Of a stretch of DNA of 64,000 nucleotides, positions 8,855 through 16,924 are shown piece after piece. Source of the DNA: an uncultured Alphaproteobacteria bacterium (GTDB lineage: Bacteria > Pseudomonadota > Alphaproteobacteria > HIMB59 > GCA-002718135); assembly GCA_902575815.1 (NCBI GenBank), contig CACGTA010000004.1, positions 1 to 64,000 of the forward strand. Direction: 5' to 3'. The first letter of the stretch is position 1. Each line of letters opens with the position of its first letter. The notes beneath the pieces were generated by a model, which was given only the letters and a program-made list of their open reading frames with translations, did no database searches and had not been told where the DNA came from. The position numbers and the translations under genes are program-made.

Positions 8855-10180
8855 TTAAAAAATTATTTCTTTTAAATTTTTCTTCTTATATTTTTCATTT
8901 CTTATTTTATTTAAAATATTTTTTTTACCTCCACACATTAAAAATTTATTATCAATATCTTCGTCTTTTAAAGGGTTATTTTTACCTCCTTTAATATGTG
9001 ATATTTTTTCAATCAATATACTTCCATCATTCATTATTACTTTAATTATATCAGGATACTTAGGGTCATAATCTTCGAAATTATTTGGCACTTTGTAAGT
9101 GATTAGTTTAATCTTTCTGGTCATGTTTAAACTTTTTTTATTTTTAGAAATATTTAAACTACTTAAAGTAAATCTACCCTTAATGAGAGCAGTTGCTAAA
9201 CAATAACTCAACGAAAATCTAGCTTCAGTAGAATTTTTAGGTATATGAAATTTTGATACTCTGAACCAAGGTTCTGGAAACTCAATTGTAATTGATTTAA
9301 TATTTTCTTTTATAAAAATTTTTTTATTTAAAATTAATCCTCCTTGTATTACTCTTTGTGAATAACTACAAACTGGCCAAAACTTTATGAAATTTGGAAA
9401 TTTAATTATTGCATTTCCTAAATCTGATTTTTTAAAATTATTATTTAATTTTTTAGAAAATTTACTACCATACAATTCAATAAATCCTCTCTCAATATTC
9501 CAAATATCTTGATTAGCTGTCCCTCCATTTTTTGCAAGTAAGGCTGACTGTACCCCTGCTTGTGCGGCAAACCCTATATGAAAAGCTTTTGTATCTTTTC
9601 CGAATTGTTGTTTTAAACCAGATGAAAAACTTGTTGCAATAGAAATTGCATTTGCCATTTGATCTGCATTTAATTTTAACACTTTAGATACTGCTGCAGC
9701 AGTTCCAACCACGCCTATTGTATTTGCTGAATGCCATCCTTTATAATAATGATCATAGCTAAGTGCTTGTCCTAATTTTATTATTAATTCATATCCTACT
9801 ACCCATCCCTGATATGTTTCCTCAATTGAGATGTTTTTCATTTGAGCAATAGATATTAGAGCTGAAAAAATTGGCGCACTAGGATGAGATCCTGCAACGT
9901 ATTCGTAATCATCAAAGTCTATAGACGCTGATCTTACTCCATGTAAAAAACATGCTGCAGAAATAGATAATTTTTTTCCTCCTCCAAATATCTTAATGTT
10001 TTTTGAATTATTATTTTCTAAACAGTATTTTAAGGCAACCTTTGATTGTTTTTCTTTAACACCTGATAATATACAAGCTAGGGTATCTATGAATGCATTT
10101 TCTGCTCTTTTATAAGTTATCTTATTGATATTAATTTTTTTTTGTGATGCCCAATTACAAAATTTTTTATGAAAACTCAT
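8855..10180 (-). CDS. MmgE/PrpD family protein
   Basis: A 441-residue protein of the MmgE/PrpD fold. Characteristic stretches are AFIDTLACILSG near residue 30, DFDDYEYVAGSHPSAPIFSA, GKDTKAFHIGFAAQAGVQSALL, and FKPYPVC-like FIKFWPVCSYSQ. The family includes 2-methylcitrate dehydratase, cis-aconitate decarboxylase and iminodisuccinate epimerase, so the name alone does not fix the reaction. No prpB/prpC genes are nearby, which argues against a plain methylcitrate cycle. Its start overlaps the stop of the upstream hydratase gene as ATGA (10177-10180), so the two are probably translated together and act in sequence. Confidence 0.88.
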   Translation of the reverse strand: MSFHKKFCNWASQKKININKITYKRAENAFIDTLACILSGVKEKQSKVALKYCLENNNSKNIKIFGGGKKLSISAACFLHGVRSASIDFDDYEYVAGSHPSAPIFSALISIAQMKNISIEETYQGWVVGYELIIKLGQALSYDHYYKGWHSANTIGVVGTAAAVSKVLKLNADQMANAISIATSFSSGLKQQFGKDTKAFHIGFAAQAGVQSALLAKNGGTANQDIWNIERGFIELYGSKFSKKLNNNFKKSDLGNAIIKFPNFIKFWPVCSYSQRVIQGGLILNKKIFIKENIKSITIEFPEPWFRVSKFHIPKNSTEARFSLSYCLATALIKGRFTLSSLNISKNKKSLNMTRKIKLITYKVPNNFEDYDPKYPDIIKVIMNDGSILIEKISHIKGGKNNPLKDEDIDNKFLMCGGKKNILNKIRNEKYKKKNLKEIIF

Positions 10181-10995
10181 TTTTTATATTTTGCAATCAT
10201 TGTAATTTCTTGTTTTTCATTAAGAATTCTTCCAATAATTTCATCATCTCGATTTTCACCAATTTCTACAAAGAAATTATTGTTATATACAAGAGGCGCT
10301 GTAGCTTTATATTCAAAAGAATTGAACTCAATCTCGTTTTTTCTTGCAAGATTTAAAAGATAAGTTGCTTGAAGAGGCGCATGGACTAATAATCCCATAT
10401 GACCCTCATAATTTTTTGTATAATCATTATCATAATGAATCTTATGTCCATTAAAAGTTAAAGCAGAATATCTAAATAGCAAAGTTGATGAACTAAAAAT
10501 TTCTACTTTATCAATTAATTTTAATTCGTCTTTTATTTTAGGAGTAATGGAGTTTTTATTTATTTTTTCTCTATAAACAGCAGTTTGATCTTCTGATATT
10601 ATTAATTTATTTTTATTTAAATATTCATGATTAATATTTACAAAACATAGATTGCCTGATCTACCTTCTTTAAATTCAATACTTGAAATTATTGAATTTT
10701 TTTTAATTTCAGATCCAATTTCAAATTCATCAAATATTTTTATTTTACCACCAGCCCACATTCTAATTTTATAAGGTAACTCAGGTAAGAAAATTCCTAA
10801 TTTTGTATTTCCATCTTTGTCTAGATCAATTATTGAAGATACATCTGGGCATAAACATAAAAAAATTCCCTCAGGCACAGTTTGATCACTTAAACAGTTT
10901 TGATCAATTGTTTTTTTTAAATGATCAACTAATCGAGGAGTAATAATATCACTTCTTGTAATTTTCTTTCCGATCCAATCTTTGTAATTATTCAT
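10177..10995 (-). CDS. FAS1-like/MaoC-type hydratase, mesaconyl- or itaconyl-CoA hydratase-like
   Basis: A 272-residue double-hotdog dehydratase. The N-terminal half begins with DWIGKKITRSDIITPRLV, as in HTD2/mesaconyl-C4-CoA hydratase proteins, and the C-terminal half holds the catalytic hydratase-2 motif in NGHKIHYDNDY followed by EGHMGLLVHAPLQATYLL. The family hydrates C4/C5 unsaturated diacid CoA thioesters. It is the first gene of a two-gene unit with the MmgE/PrpD gene (ATGA overlap), divergent from the GMC oxidoreductase. A joint role in handling a branched unsaturated dicarboxylate is my inference. Confidence 0.82.
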   Translation of the reverse strand: MNNYKDWIGKKITRSDIITPRLVDHLKKTIDQNCLSDQTVPEGIFLCLCPDVSSIIDLDKDGNTKLGIFLPELPYKIRMWAGGKIKIFDEFEIGSEIKKNSIISSIEFKEGRSGNLCFVNINHEYLNKNKLIISEDQTAVYREKINKNSITPKIKDELKLIDKVEIFSSSTLLFRYSALTFNGHKIHYDNDYTKNYEGHMGLLVHAPLQATYLLNLARKNEIEFNSFEYKATAPLVYNNNFFVEIGENRDDEIIGRILNEKQEITMIAKYKK

Positions 10996-11011
10996 ATTTA
11001 ATTTACTCGAG

Positions 11012-11040
11012 TTTACTTATAAATTAATTATTAGTATAAT
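11012..11040 (+). promoter_or_regulatory. Sigma-70 type promoter of the GMC oxidoreductase gene
   Basis: TTTACT (11012-11017), 17-base spacer, consensus TATAAT (11035-11040). Transcription would begin near 11047, leaving a leader of only about 9 bases before the ATG at 11056 and no room for a normal Shine-Dalgarno. Confidence 0.55.
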
Positions 11041-11055
11041 TTATATTTTTTAAAA

Positions 11056-12693
11056 ATGAAAAAAACATTTGATTATATAATAGCAGGAGGAGGTTCTGCT
11101 GGCTGTACATTAGCCTCAAGATTATCTGAAAATAAAGATATAAAGGTATTACTGATAGAAGCAGGGGGGTCAGGAAAAAGTTTATTCACTCAAATGCCCG
11201 GTGGTAATGGATACATTTTTGGAAACCCTAAATTTGATTGGGGTTTTGAATCAATACCTCAACCTTCTTTAAATAATAGAAAAATTTTATACCCTAGAGG
11301 TAAAGGACTAGGTGGATCTTCTCTTTTAAACGGTATGATTTACATGAGAGGCGCTCCAGGTGATTTTAATAGGTGGAGACAAAAGGGCTTAGAGGGTTGG
11401 TCATATAATGATGTATTACCATATTTCAAAAGATCTGCTTCAGCTTTTCATAGAGAAAAAAATGAATATCACTCACATTCAGGTCCTTTAAAGCTTACAC
11501 CAGCTGGTAATTACAATTCAATCGATAAAGCATTTATTGATGCATGTGTTGAAGCTGGGGCAGAAATTAATAATGATTTTTACAATGGTAATCTCAATGG
11601 AGTAGGCCGATATGATGTTAAAGTATGGAAGGGAAAAAGACAATCATCTGCAGAAGCTTATTTGAAATTTAAACCTAACAACTTAACAATTTATAAAAAT
11701 ACATCTGTAATAAAAATTTTAATTGAGAAAAATAAAGCTAAAGGATTACTTTTATCAAATGGTGAAGTTTATGCATCATCAGAGGTAATATTATCTTTAG
11801 GAGCATTCGGTAGCCCCAAATGTTTAATGTTGTCAGGAGTTGGTCCAGAAGAACATTTAAAAGAAAAAAATATAGAATTATTAATTAACTTACCTGGAGT
11901 AGGTGAAAACCTTCACGATCATCCTGTTATGCCAATGAATTGGGCTTTTCAAAACAACAATTTAAGTTTCTCTAAATATCAAAGGATCGATAGAGCTATT
12001 ATTGTGGGATTAAAATATATTTTATTTAAACAAGGATTAGCCGCAGCTCCTTTTTGGTCAACAAATCTATTTCATGCAATAAGAGAAAAAGATATGCCTG
12101 AAATACAAGTGTTCATGACACCTATGTGTTTTAAAGAAGAAAAAGATAACTGGTCTATGAGTTTAGATAATTTATTAAATTTTGGTTCATTATTTTTTTC
12201 TAGAGGTAAAAAAGCTTTTCCAGGATTACACTTTCAAATTAATTTACTAAGACCAAAAAGCACAGGAAGTGTAAAACTTAAAAGCTCAAATCCTAATGAT
12301 GAACTTAATATAAATCCAAATTGGTTCATCGATCCATCTGATATGGAAGATATGATAGAAGGGATGAGACATACAAGAGAAGTATTGTCAAAACCTAGTT
12401 TAGCTAAAATTGTTTCACAAGAATTACTTCCAGGAAAAAAAATCAAAAGTGACGAAGATTTAAAAGAGTCAGTTCGTAATCATGTACAAACAGGTCATCA
12501 TCCTGCATCTACTTGTGCAATGGGTTCAAGTAATAATAAAATGGCTGTACTTGATAATCAGCTTAAAGTTAGAGGAATAGACAATCTGAGAGTAGTAGAT
12601 GCTTCTTCTTTCCCAGATATGATAAGTGGAAATATAAATGCATCTGTAATTATGTTAGCAGAAAAAGCATCAGATATGATATTAAAAAATTAA
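11056..12693 (+). CDS. GMC family FAD oxidoreductase, choline dehydrogenase-like
   Basis: A 545-residue glucose-methanol-choline oxidoreductase. The FAD-binding Rossmann motif GGGSAGCTLASRLSE starts at residue 11, the second GMC signature is GKGLGGSSLLNGMIYMRG, and the catalytic His pair region near the end reads TGHHPASTCAMG then DASSFPDMISGNINAS. Members oxidise primary alcohols to aldehydes; BetA acts on choline, but many paralogues use other alcohols. The NAD aldehyde dehydrogenase 50 bases downstream on the same strand would take the aldehyde on. A second GMC paralogue lies at 28.6 kb. Confidence 0.9.
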   Translation: MKKTFDYIIAGGGSAGCTLASRLSENKDIKVLLIEAGGSGKSLFTQMPGGNGYIFGNPKFDWGFESIPQPSLNNRKILYPRGKGLGGSSLLNGMIYMRGAPGDFNRWRQKGLEGWSYNDVLPYFKRSASAFHREKNEYHSHSGPLKLTPAGNYNSIDKAFIDACVEAGAEINNDFYNGNLNGVGRYDVKVWKGKRQSSAEAYLKFKPNNLTIYKNTSVIKILIEKNKAKGLLLSNGEVYASSEVILSLGAFGSPKCLMLSGVGPEEHLKEKNIELLINLPGVGENLHDHPVMPMNWAFQNNNLSFSKYQRIDRAIIVGLKYILFKQGLAAAPFWSTNLFHAIREKDMPEIQVFMTPMCFKEEKDNWSMSLDNLLNFGSLFFSRGKKAFPGLHFQINLLRPKSTGSVKLKSSNPNDELNINPNWFIDPSDMEDMIEGMRHTREVLSKPSLAKIVSQELLPGKKIKSDEDLKESVRNHVQTGHHPASTCAMGSSNNKMAVLDNQLKVRGIDNLRVVDASSFPDMISGNINASVIMLAEKASDMILKN

Positions 12694-12708
12694 TTAATCA
12701 CAAATAAG

Positions 12709-12737
12709 TTGACCAATGAAAATATTTAAGTTTAAAT
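12709..12737 (+). promoter_or_regulatory. Promoter of the aldehyde dehydrogenase gene, predicted leaderless
   Basis: TTGACC (12709-12714), 17-base spacer, TTAAAT (12732-12737). The ATG at 12743 is where transcription itself would be expected to begin, so the mRNA may have no 5' leader. Confidence 0.5.
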
Positions 12738-12742
12738 AAATT

Positions 12743-14215
12743 ATGTCTGAAATTCAAACCTACAAATTTTATGCAGGAAGTCGATGGCATGAACCTTCTT
12801 CTGAAAAATATTTTGAAAGTGAGGATCCATCTATAGGAAAAGTATGGGCAAAGATCCCTGATTGTAATGAACAAGATATTAATCTCGCGGTATCATCTGC
12901 TAAACAGGCTTATTATGATGGTCCTTATGGTAAAATGCATCCAGCAGAAAGAGCGAGAACATTAACAAGAATTGGAGATATTATTGCTAAAAATGCAGAA
13001 CGTATTGGGCAAATAGAAACTAAAGATAACGGCAAACTTCCCAAAAATATCACTCCTTCTTTAACCAGCTGGCAGACTGAGAGTTTTTATTATTATGCAG
13101 GCATGTGTGACAAGTATGAAGGTAGATTGATACCTTCAGAGGTTCCAAATATGCATAATTATTTAAAATGGGAACCATTTGGAGTTGTTGCACTTATTCT
13201 TCCTTGGAATTCACCAATTGGAACATTAATCTGGAAATTAGCACCGGCAATAGCAGCAGGCAATACTGTTGTAATTAAACCTTCAGAAAGAGCATCATGC
13301 TCTACATTAGAGTTAATGAAAATTTTAGAAGAAGCTGATCTTCCAGAAGGTTTGATAAATGTTGTTACTGGTTTTGGTGCTACAACTGGAGCGCCTCTTA
13401 TTGAACACCAAGATGTTAGGATGATAAGTTTTACAGGCGGAACAAAAGGGGGGAGTGCAGCAAGTTTAAGTGCATCCAAAAATGTTAAACCTATTATTAT
13501 GGAGTTAGGGGGTAAATCACCACAAATTATATTCAAAGATGCTGATTTAAGTTTATCAGTAAATGGAGTTGTGTCGGGCATATTTCCAGTTTCAGGCCAT
13601 AGTTGTATTTCAGGATCAAGGATACTAGTGCATAAAGATATAAAAGATAAATTTACTCATAATTTATTAGAAGTTGTTAAAAAGGCTAAAGTTGGTCACC
13701 CAAATGATGTTGCAACACAAATAGGACCTATAGCAAATAAAGAGCAATATGAATTTATTTTATCTAAGATAGAAGCAGCTGAAAAAAGAGGTTTAAAATT
13801 ATTAATTGATGGAAGAAAAGAACAAAAGTCTGAAGGATACTATATTGGACCAACTATTTTTGACAATGTTCCAAATGAAGATGATTTAGCTCAAAATGAA
13901 GTATTTGGACCTGTAGCTTCAATACAAACTTGGGAGGATGAAGATGAAGTAATTAAAATTGCAAATGATACTATTTATGGTCTTGCAGCAGGTATTTGGA
14001 CTAAGGATACTAATAAAGCTATTCGTTTAGCGGATAAGATAGAGGCTGGAACTGTTTATATAAATAATTATTTTAATGCATCTACTCAATCTCCGGTTGG
14101 AGGCTTCAAGCAATCAGGATACGGTCGTGAAAATGGATGGGAGGGAATGCAAAGTTACATGCAGACTAAATCTACTTGGCTAGCTACCAATCCATCTCAA
14201 CCAGACCCATTTTAA
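12743..14215 (+). CDS. NAD-dependent aldehyde dehydrogenase
   Basis: A 490-residue aldehyde dehydrogenase. Visible signatures: LPWNSPIGTLIWKLAPAIAAG, KPSERASCSTLEL, the general base in MELGGKSPQ, catalytic Cys288 in GHSCISGSR, and NEVFGPVAS. The end (GGFKQSGYGRENGWEGMQSY) is typical of the betaine-aldehyde/aminoaldehyde side of the superfamily, though this is weak evidence. It follows the GMC oxidoreductase on the same strand, so an alcohol to aldehyde to acid sequence is likely, but it has its own promoter-like sequence and may also be made alone. Confidence 0.9.
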   Translation: MSEIQTYKFYAGSRWHEPSSEKYFESEDPSIGKVWAKIPDCNEQDINLAVSSAKQAYYDGPYGKMHPAERARTLTRIGDIIAKNAERIGQIETKDNGKLPKNITPSLTSWQTESFYYYAGMCDKYEGRLIPSEVPNMHNYLKWEPFGVVALILPWNSPIGTLIWKLAPAIAAGNTVVIKPSERASCSTLELMKILEEADLPEGLINVVTGFGATTGAPLIEHQDVRMISFTGGTKGGSAASLSASKNVKPIIMELGGKSPQIIFKDADLSLSVNGVVSGIFPVSGHSCISGSRILVHKDIKDKFTHNLLEVVKKAKVGHPNDVATQIGPIANKEQYEFILSKIEAAEKRGLKLLIDGRKEQKSEGYYIGPTIFDNVPNEDDLAQNEVFGPVASIQTWEDEDEVIKIANDTIYGLAAGIWTKDTNKAIRLADKIEAGTVYINNYFNASTQSPVGGFKQSGYGRENGWEGMQSYMQTKSTWLATNPSQPDPF

Positions 14216-14222
14216 GAAGTAA

Positions 14223-15014
14223 TTATTCTTTCCAGTTTGGTTCTCTTTTTTCTAAAAAAGCTTCAATACCTTCCTTGGAATCATCATGTAACATATTTTC
14301 TGTCATTACCTTTGAAGTAAAAGTATATGCGTCTTCTAAATTCATATCTTTTTGTTTGTAAAAAGCTTCTTTACCAATTTTAATAGTATTAGAAGATTTA
14401 GACGATATTTTTTTAGCAATTTGAAATACATTTTCTTTTAAACTATCCTCTTCAAAGACATCATTTATTAAACCAATCCTTAATGCTTTATTTGCATCTA
14501 TAAGATCTCCAGTGAGAAGCATTTCCATTGCTTGCTTTTTCCCTACAGTTCTTGATAATGGAACCATTGGTGTAGAACAAAATAATCCAATATTAACACC
14601 AGGGGTTGCGTATTTTGCTCTGCTACTTGAGTAAGCTAAATCACAGCTAGAAATTAACTGACAACCTGCTGCAGTAGCAATACCATCAACCATAGCTATA
14701 ACTGGTTTATTATTTTTATTAATTTTCAGCATAAGTTGAGAGCACATTTGAAATATTTTTTTAAAATAGCTTTCACCTTTGTCATTTTGCAATCTTTGTG
14801 AATTTAAATCTTTTAAATTATGTCCTGCACAAAAAATATTACCGTTTGATGATAAAATAATTACTTTTACATCATTATCTTTATCAGCGATGTCTAGTGC
14901 TGATGTTAATTCATTGATCATGTTTTCGCTTAAAGTATTTTGGTTTCTCTGGTCATTAAGAATAATATTAAAAATATTATTATTTTTTTCGTTTAATATT
15001 AGATTAAAATTCAT
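14223..15014 (-). CDS. Enoyl-CoA hydratase/isomerase (crotonase), ECHDC3-like
   Basis: A 263-residue crotonase. The oxyanion-hole regions are FCAGHNLKDL near residue 60 and MVDGIATAAGCQLISSCDLA near residue 110; GVNIGLFCSTPMVPLSR follows, matching the ECHDC3-like subgroup more than classical FadB. The usual second catalytic Glu position in that region is not obvious, as in other ECHDC3-like proteins, so its activity is uncertain. Last gene of the nine-gene minus-strand operon, directly abutting osmC (no bases between). DmdD of the DMSP pathway is also a crotonase, but subgroup features do not point to it specifically. Confidence 0.87.
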   Translation of the reverse strand: MNFNLILNEKNNNIFNIILNDQRNQNTLSENMINELTSALDIADKDNDVKVIILSSNGNIFCAGHNLKDLNSQRLQNDKGESYFKKIFQMCSQLMLKINKNNKPVIAMVDGIATAAGCQLISSCDLAYSSSRAKYATPGVNIGLFCSTPMVPLSRTVGKKQAMEMLLTGDLIDANKALRIGLINDVFEEDSLKENVFQIAKKISSKSSNTIKIGKEAFYKQKDMNLEDAYTFTSKVMTENMLHDDSKEGIEAFLEKREPNWKE

Positions 15015-15461
15015 TTAATTGATTTGAATTTCAACATCTTTGGATAGTGAATTAGCGATAAAACAATACTTATGTGATCTCTCTTTCATCTTTTTCATTT
15101 CTTCATCAGAAATATTAAAATTATCTTCAAATACTATAGCTGGATTTAGCTCTATTTTGTTGACGTACATTCTCCCCTCTGCATTTTTTCCTAAATACGA
15201 AATTGCTTTATCTTTGTAATTAATAACTGGCCATTTCATTTTTGCAGCTAAAGCTAAAAACGTCATCATAAAACAACTACTTACAGCTGCAGCTAGTTTT
15301 TGCTCTGGATTAATATTAGTTTCGCTTCCTCCATAATCTGGAGATGATCCTGCATCAATAGATACATTTTCATTAAGCATTACTGTGTGATCAGTTAAGT
15401 ATTTTCCAAATTCGAGTTTTTGATCTCCTAATTCCCACTTTAATTCGATTGAATGACTCAT
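15015..15461 (-). CDS. OsmC family peroxiredoxin-like protein
   Basis: A 148-residue OsmC/Ohr-fold protein. Two cysteines sit where the peroxidatic and resolving cysteines belong: AAAVSSCFMMTFLALA and RSHKYCFIANSL. The family reduces organic or fatty-acid hydroperoxides using thiols. I chose the ATG at 15461 (MSHSIEL); a longer reading to 15509 would run into the DmdA-like gene. With that start there is one base between the two genes. In an operon with an H2O2-producing hydroxyacid oxidase, a protective role is plausible. Confidence 0.86.
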   Translation of the reverse strand: MSHSIELKWELGDQKLEFGKYLTDHTVMLNENVSIDAGSSPDYGGSETNINPEQKLAAAVSSCFMMTFLALAAKMKWPVINYKDKAISYLGKNAEGRMYVNKIELNPAIVFEDNFNISDEEMKKMKERSHKYCFIANSLSKDVEIQIN

Positions 15462-15462
15462 T

Positions 15463-16584
15463 TTAAGAATAATTAAAAGGTAGTGAGCACACTTTACCTT
15501 TTCTCTCAATGTTGTCTGGTGTTAATACGATAACATCCTGCCCATCATTCCAATAGTCTCTATCAACCATTGATAGTCCAATATTAGTTTTTAAAAATGG
15601 TGAATAAATACCAGAGGTGATATTACCAATTTGAAATCTATTTTTTGAGTATACAGGAAAAGGTATTGTACACGAAGGAGTCGGGGACCCATCAAAAGTA
15701 ATTCCTTTTATTTTTTTTTCTATTCCATTTTTTAATATTTTTTTTAATGCATTTTTTCCAATGAAATCATGTGATAAATTGTTACAATAATTATCAAATC
15801 CACATTCAATTGGATTATTTTCTAAAGTAAATTCATTACCATAGGATAATAAACCACCTTCTATTCTATCAATTAAATTTGGACATCCAGGTGAAATATT
15901 AAAATCTTTTCCTGCTTCCCAAATAGTTTCCCAAAGTTTTTTTCCTAAACTAAAACCTTTAAGGTAAATCTCAAAACCATCTTGTTTGCTATATCCTGAT
16001 CTTGCAATTATCTGTTTTGTTCCTTCAAATTCAAAAAAAGAAAAATGAAAGAATTTTAATTTTTTAATTTTTTCTCCAAATATTGATGACATTAATTTTT
16101 CAGATTTTGGACCTTGAATTGCTAAGGGATAAATATCTGGCTCTATAATATCAACTTTAAAATTTCTTCCTACAGCCAATCCTTTTGCCCAAAGAAGGAC
16201 ATCTGAATCTGCAACTGATAGCCAATATTTATTTTCACTTAATTTTAAAAGTACAGGATCATTTATCATTCCTGCATTTTCATCTATCATTGGATAATAG
16301 TAACATTTACCAATAGGCATATCTTTTATTGACCTTGGAGACATGAGTTGTATTAATTCTGTAGCATCTTCTCCTATTATTTGAACCTGTCGTTGACATG
16401 AAACATCCCAAATTTGAGTATTTTTAGATAAGTGCCAATAATCTTCTTCAACTGTTGCTTTATATGATTTTGGAAGAAGCATATGATTAACTACAGTAAA
16501 ACCACTTACACCAGCCTCAATTACTTTCTCGGTATAGGGAGTCCTCCTAATGCGTCTAGACATGTTTAATCCTGAATTACTCAT
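15463..16584 (-). CDS. GcvT-family methyltransferase, DmdA-like (possible DMSP demethylase)
   Basis: A 373-residue folate-binding GcvT-family protein. Length, the start SRRIRRTPYTEKV, VNHMLLP, QIWDVSCQRQVQI, the NDPVLLKL stretch in place of the glycine-cleavage T-protein Asp-Asp, and PGCPNLIDRIEGGLLSYGNE all resemble dimethylsulfoniopropionate demethylase DmdA (about 369 residues in SAR11), which passes a methyl group from DMSP to tetrahydrofolate. Related non-DMSP demethylases share much of this, so the substrate is not certain. I chose the ATG at 16584, one base after the upstream gene; a longer start at 16626 would overlap it. Sixth-to-ninth genes of this operon are spaced 0-3 bases. Confidence 0.72.
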   Translation of the reverse strand: MSNSGLNMSRRIRRTPYTEKVIEAGVSGFTVVNHMLLPKSYKATVEEDYWHLSKNTQIWDVSCQRQVQIIGEDATELIQLMSPRSIKDMPIGKCYYYPMIDENAGMINDPVLLKLSENKYWLSVADSDVLLWAKGLAVGRNFKVDIIEPDIYPLAIQGPKSEKLMSSIFGEKIKKLKFFHFSFFEFEGTKQIIARSGYSKQDGFEIYLKGFSLGKKLWETIWEAGKDFNISPGCPNLIDRIEGGLLSYGNEFTLENNPIECGFDNYCNNLSHDFIGKNALKKILKNGIEKKIKGITFDGSPTPSCTIPFPVYSKNRFQIGNITSGIYSPFLKTNIGLSMVDRDYWNDGQDVIVLTPDNIERKGKVCSLPFNYS

Positions 16585-16585
16585 T

Positions 16586-16921
16586 TTATTTAGACCACCA
16601 TATTGAGTATCCATTTGGAGAAACAATTAAAGGTATGTGATATTTTTTAAGAGGATCTTTCATTTTAAATTTAACACTGATTGAATTAATTATTTCACTA
16701 GTATTTCTAAAATATTTACCAGAATTAATTATCATTTCATAATCACTTTCACAATCTTCTTTCGTTAATTCAAATTCTTTAAGCATTCTTCCAGAACTAT
16801 CTGTTTTATCTTCTAGAAATACAACTTTGTTATTATTATTTACTTTATAAATAACAATTTCTACATCACTTGCATGCGTACCATCTATTGAGTTTAGTAA
16901 ATGTGTAGAAAAAATTGCCAT
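16586..16921 (-). CDS. Transthyretin/hydroxyisourate-hydrolase-like protein lacking the YRGS tail
   Basis: A 111-residue transthyretin-fold protein. It keeps the N-terminal FSTHLLNSIDG (His of the HIUase site), an Arg in SSGRMLKEF and the C-terminal His in YHIPLIVSP, so three of the residues that line the HIU-hydrolase pocket are present. The diagnostic C-terminal YRGS is replaced by WWSK. HIU hydrolase acts in urate breakdown, but no urate oxidase, OHCU decarboxylase or xanthine dehydrogenase gene is near. Its placement, 3 bases after the ThDP gene and 1 base before the DmdA-like gene, suggests a cyclic or imide-type intermediate in the same pathway; this is inference. Confidence 0.75.
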   Translation of the reverse strand: MAIFSTHLLNSIDGTHASDVEIVIYKVNNNNKVVFLEDKTDSSGRMLKEFELTKEDCESDYEMIINSGKYFRNTSEIINSISVKFKMKDPLKKYHIPLIVSPNGYSIWWSK

Positions 16922-16924
16922 AAC

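Noticed and set aside
10996..11055. Riboswitch in short intergenic regions of the catabolic block
   Set aside because: The gaps (about 40-80 bases) are too short for glycine or SAM riboswitch aptamers and show no conserved cores.
13159..13581. 140-codon open frame on the minus strand inside the aldehyde dehydrogenase gene
   Set aside because: It is fully antisense to well-conserved aldehyde dehydrogenase motifs, and its translation has no domain pattern; AT-rich codon bias keeps the opposite frame open.
15462..15509. Longer start for the OsmC gene
   Set aside because: It would overlap the DmdA-like gene and add residues absent from OsmC proteins; the ATG at 15461 gives the usual N-terminus and 1-base spacing.
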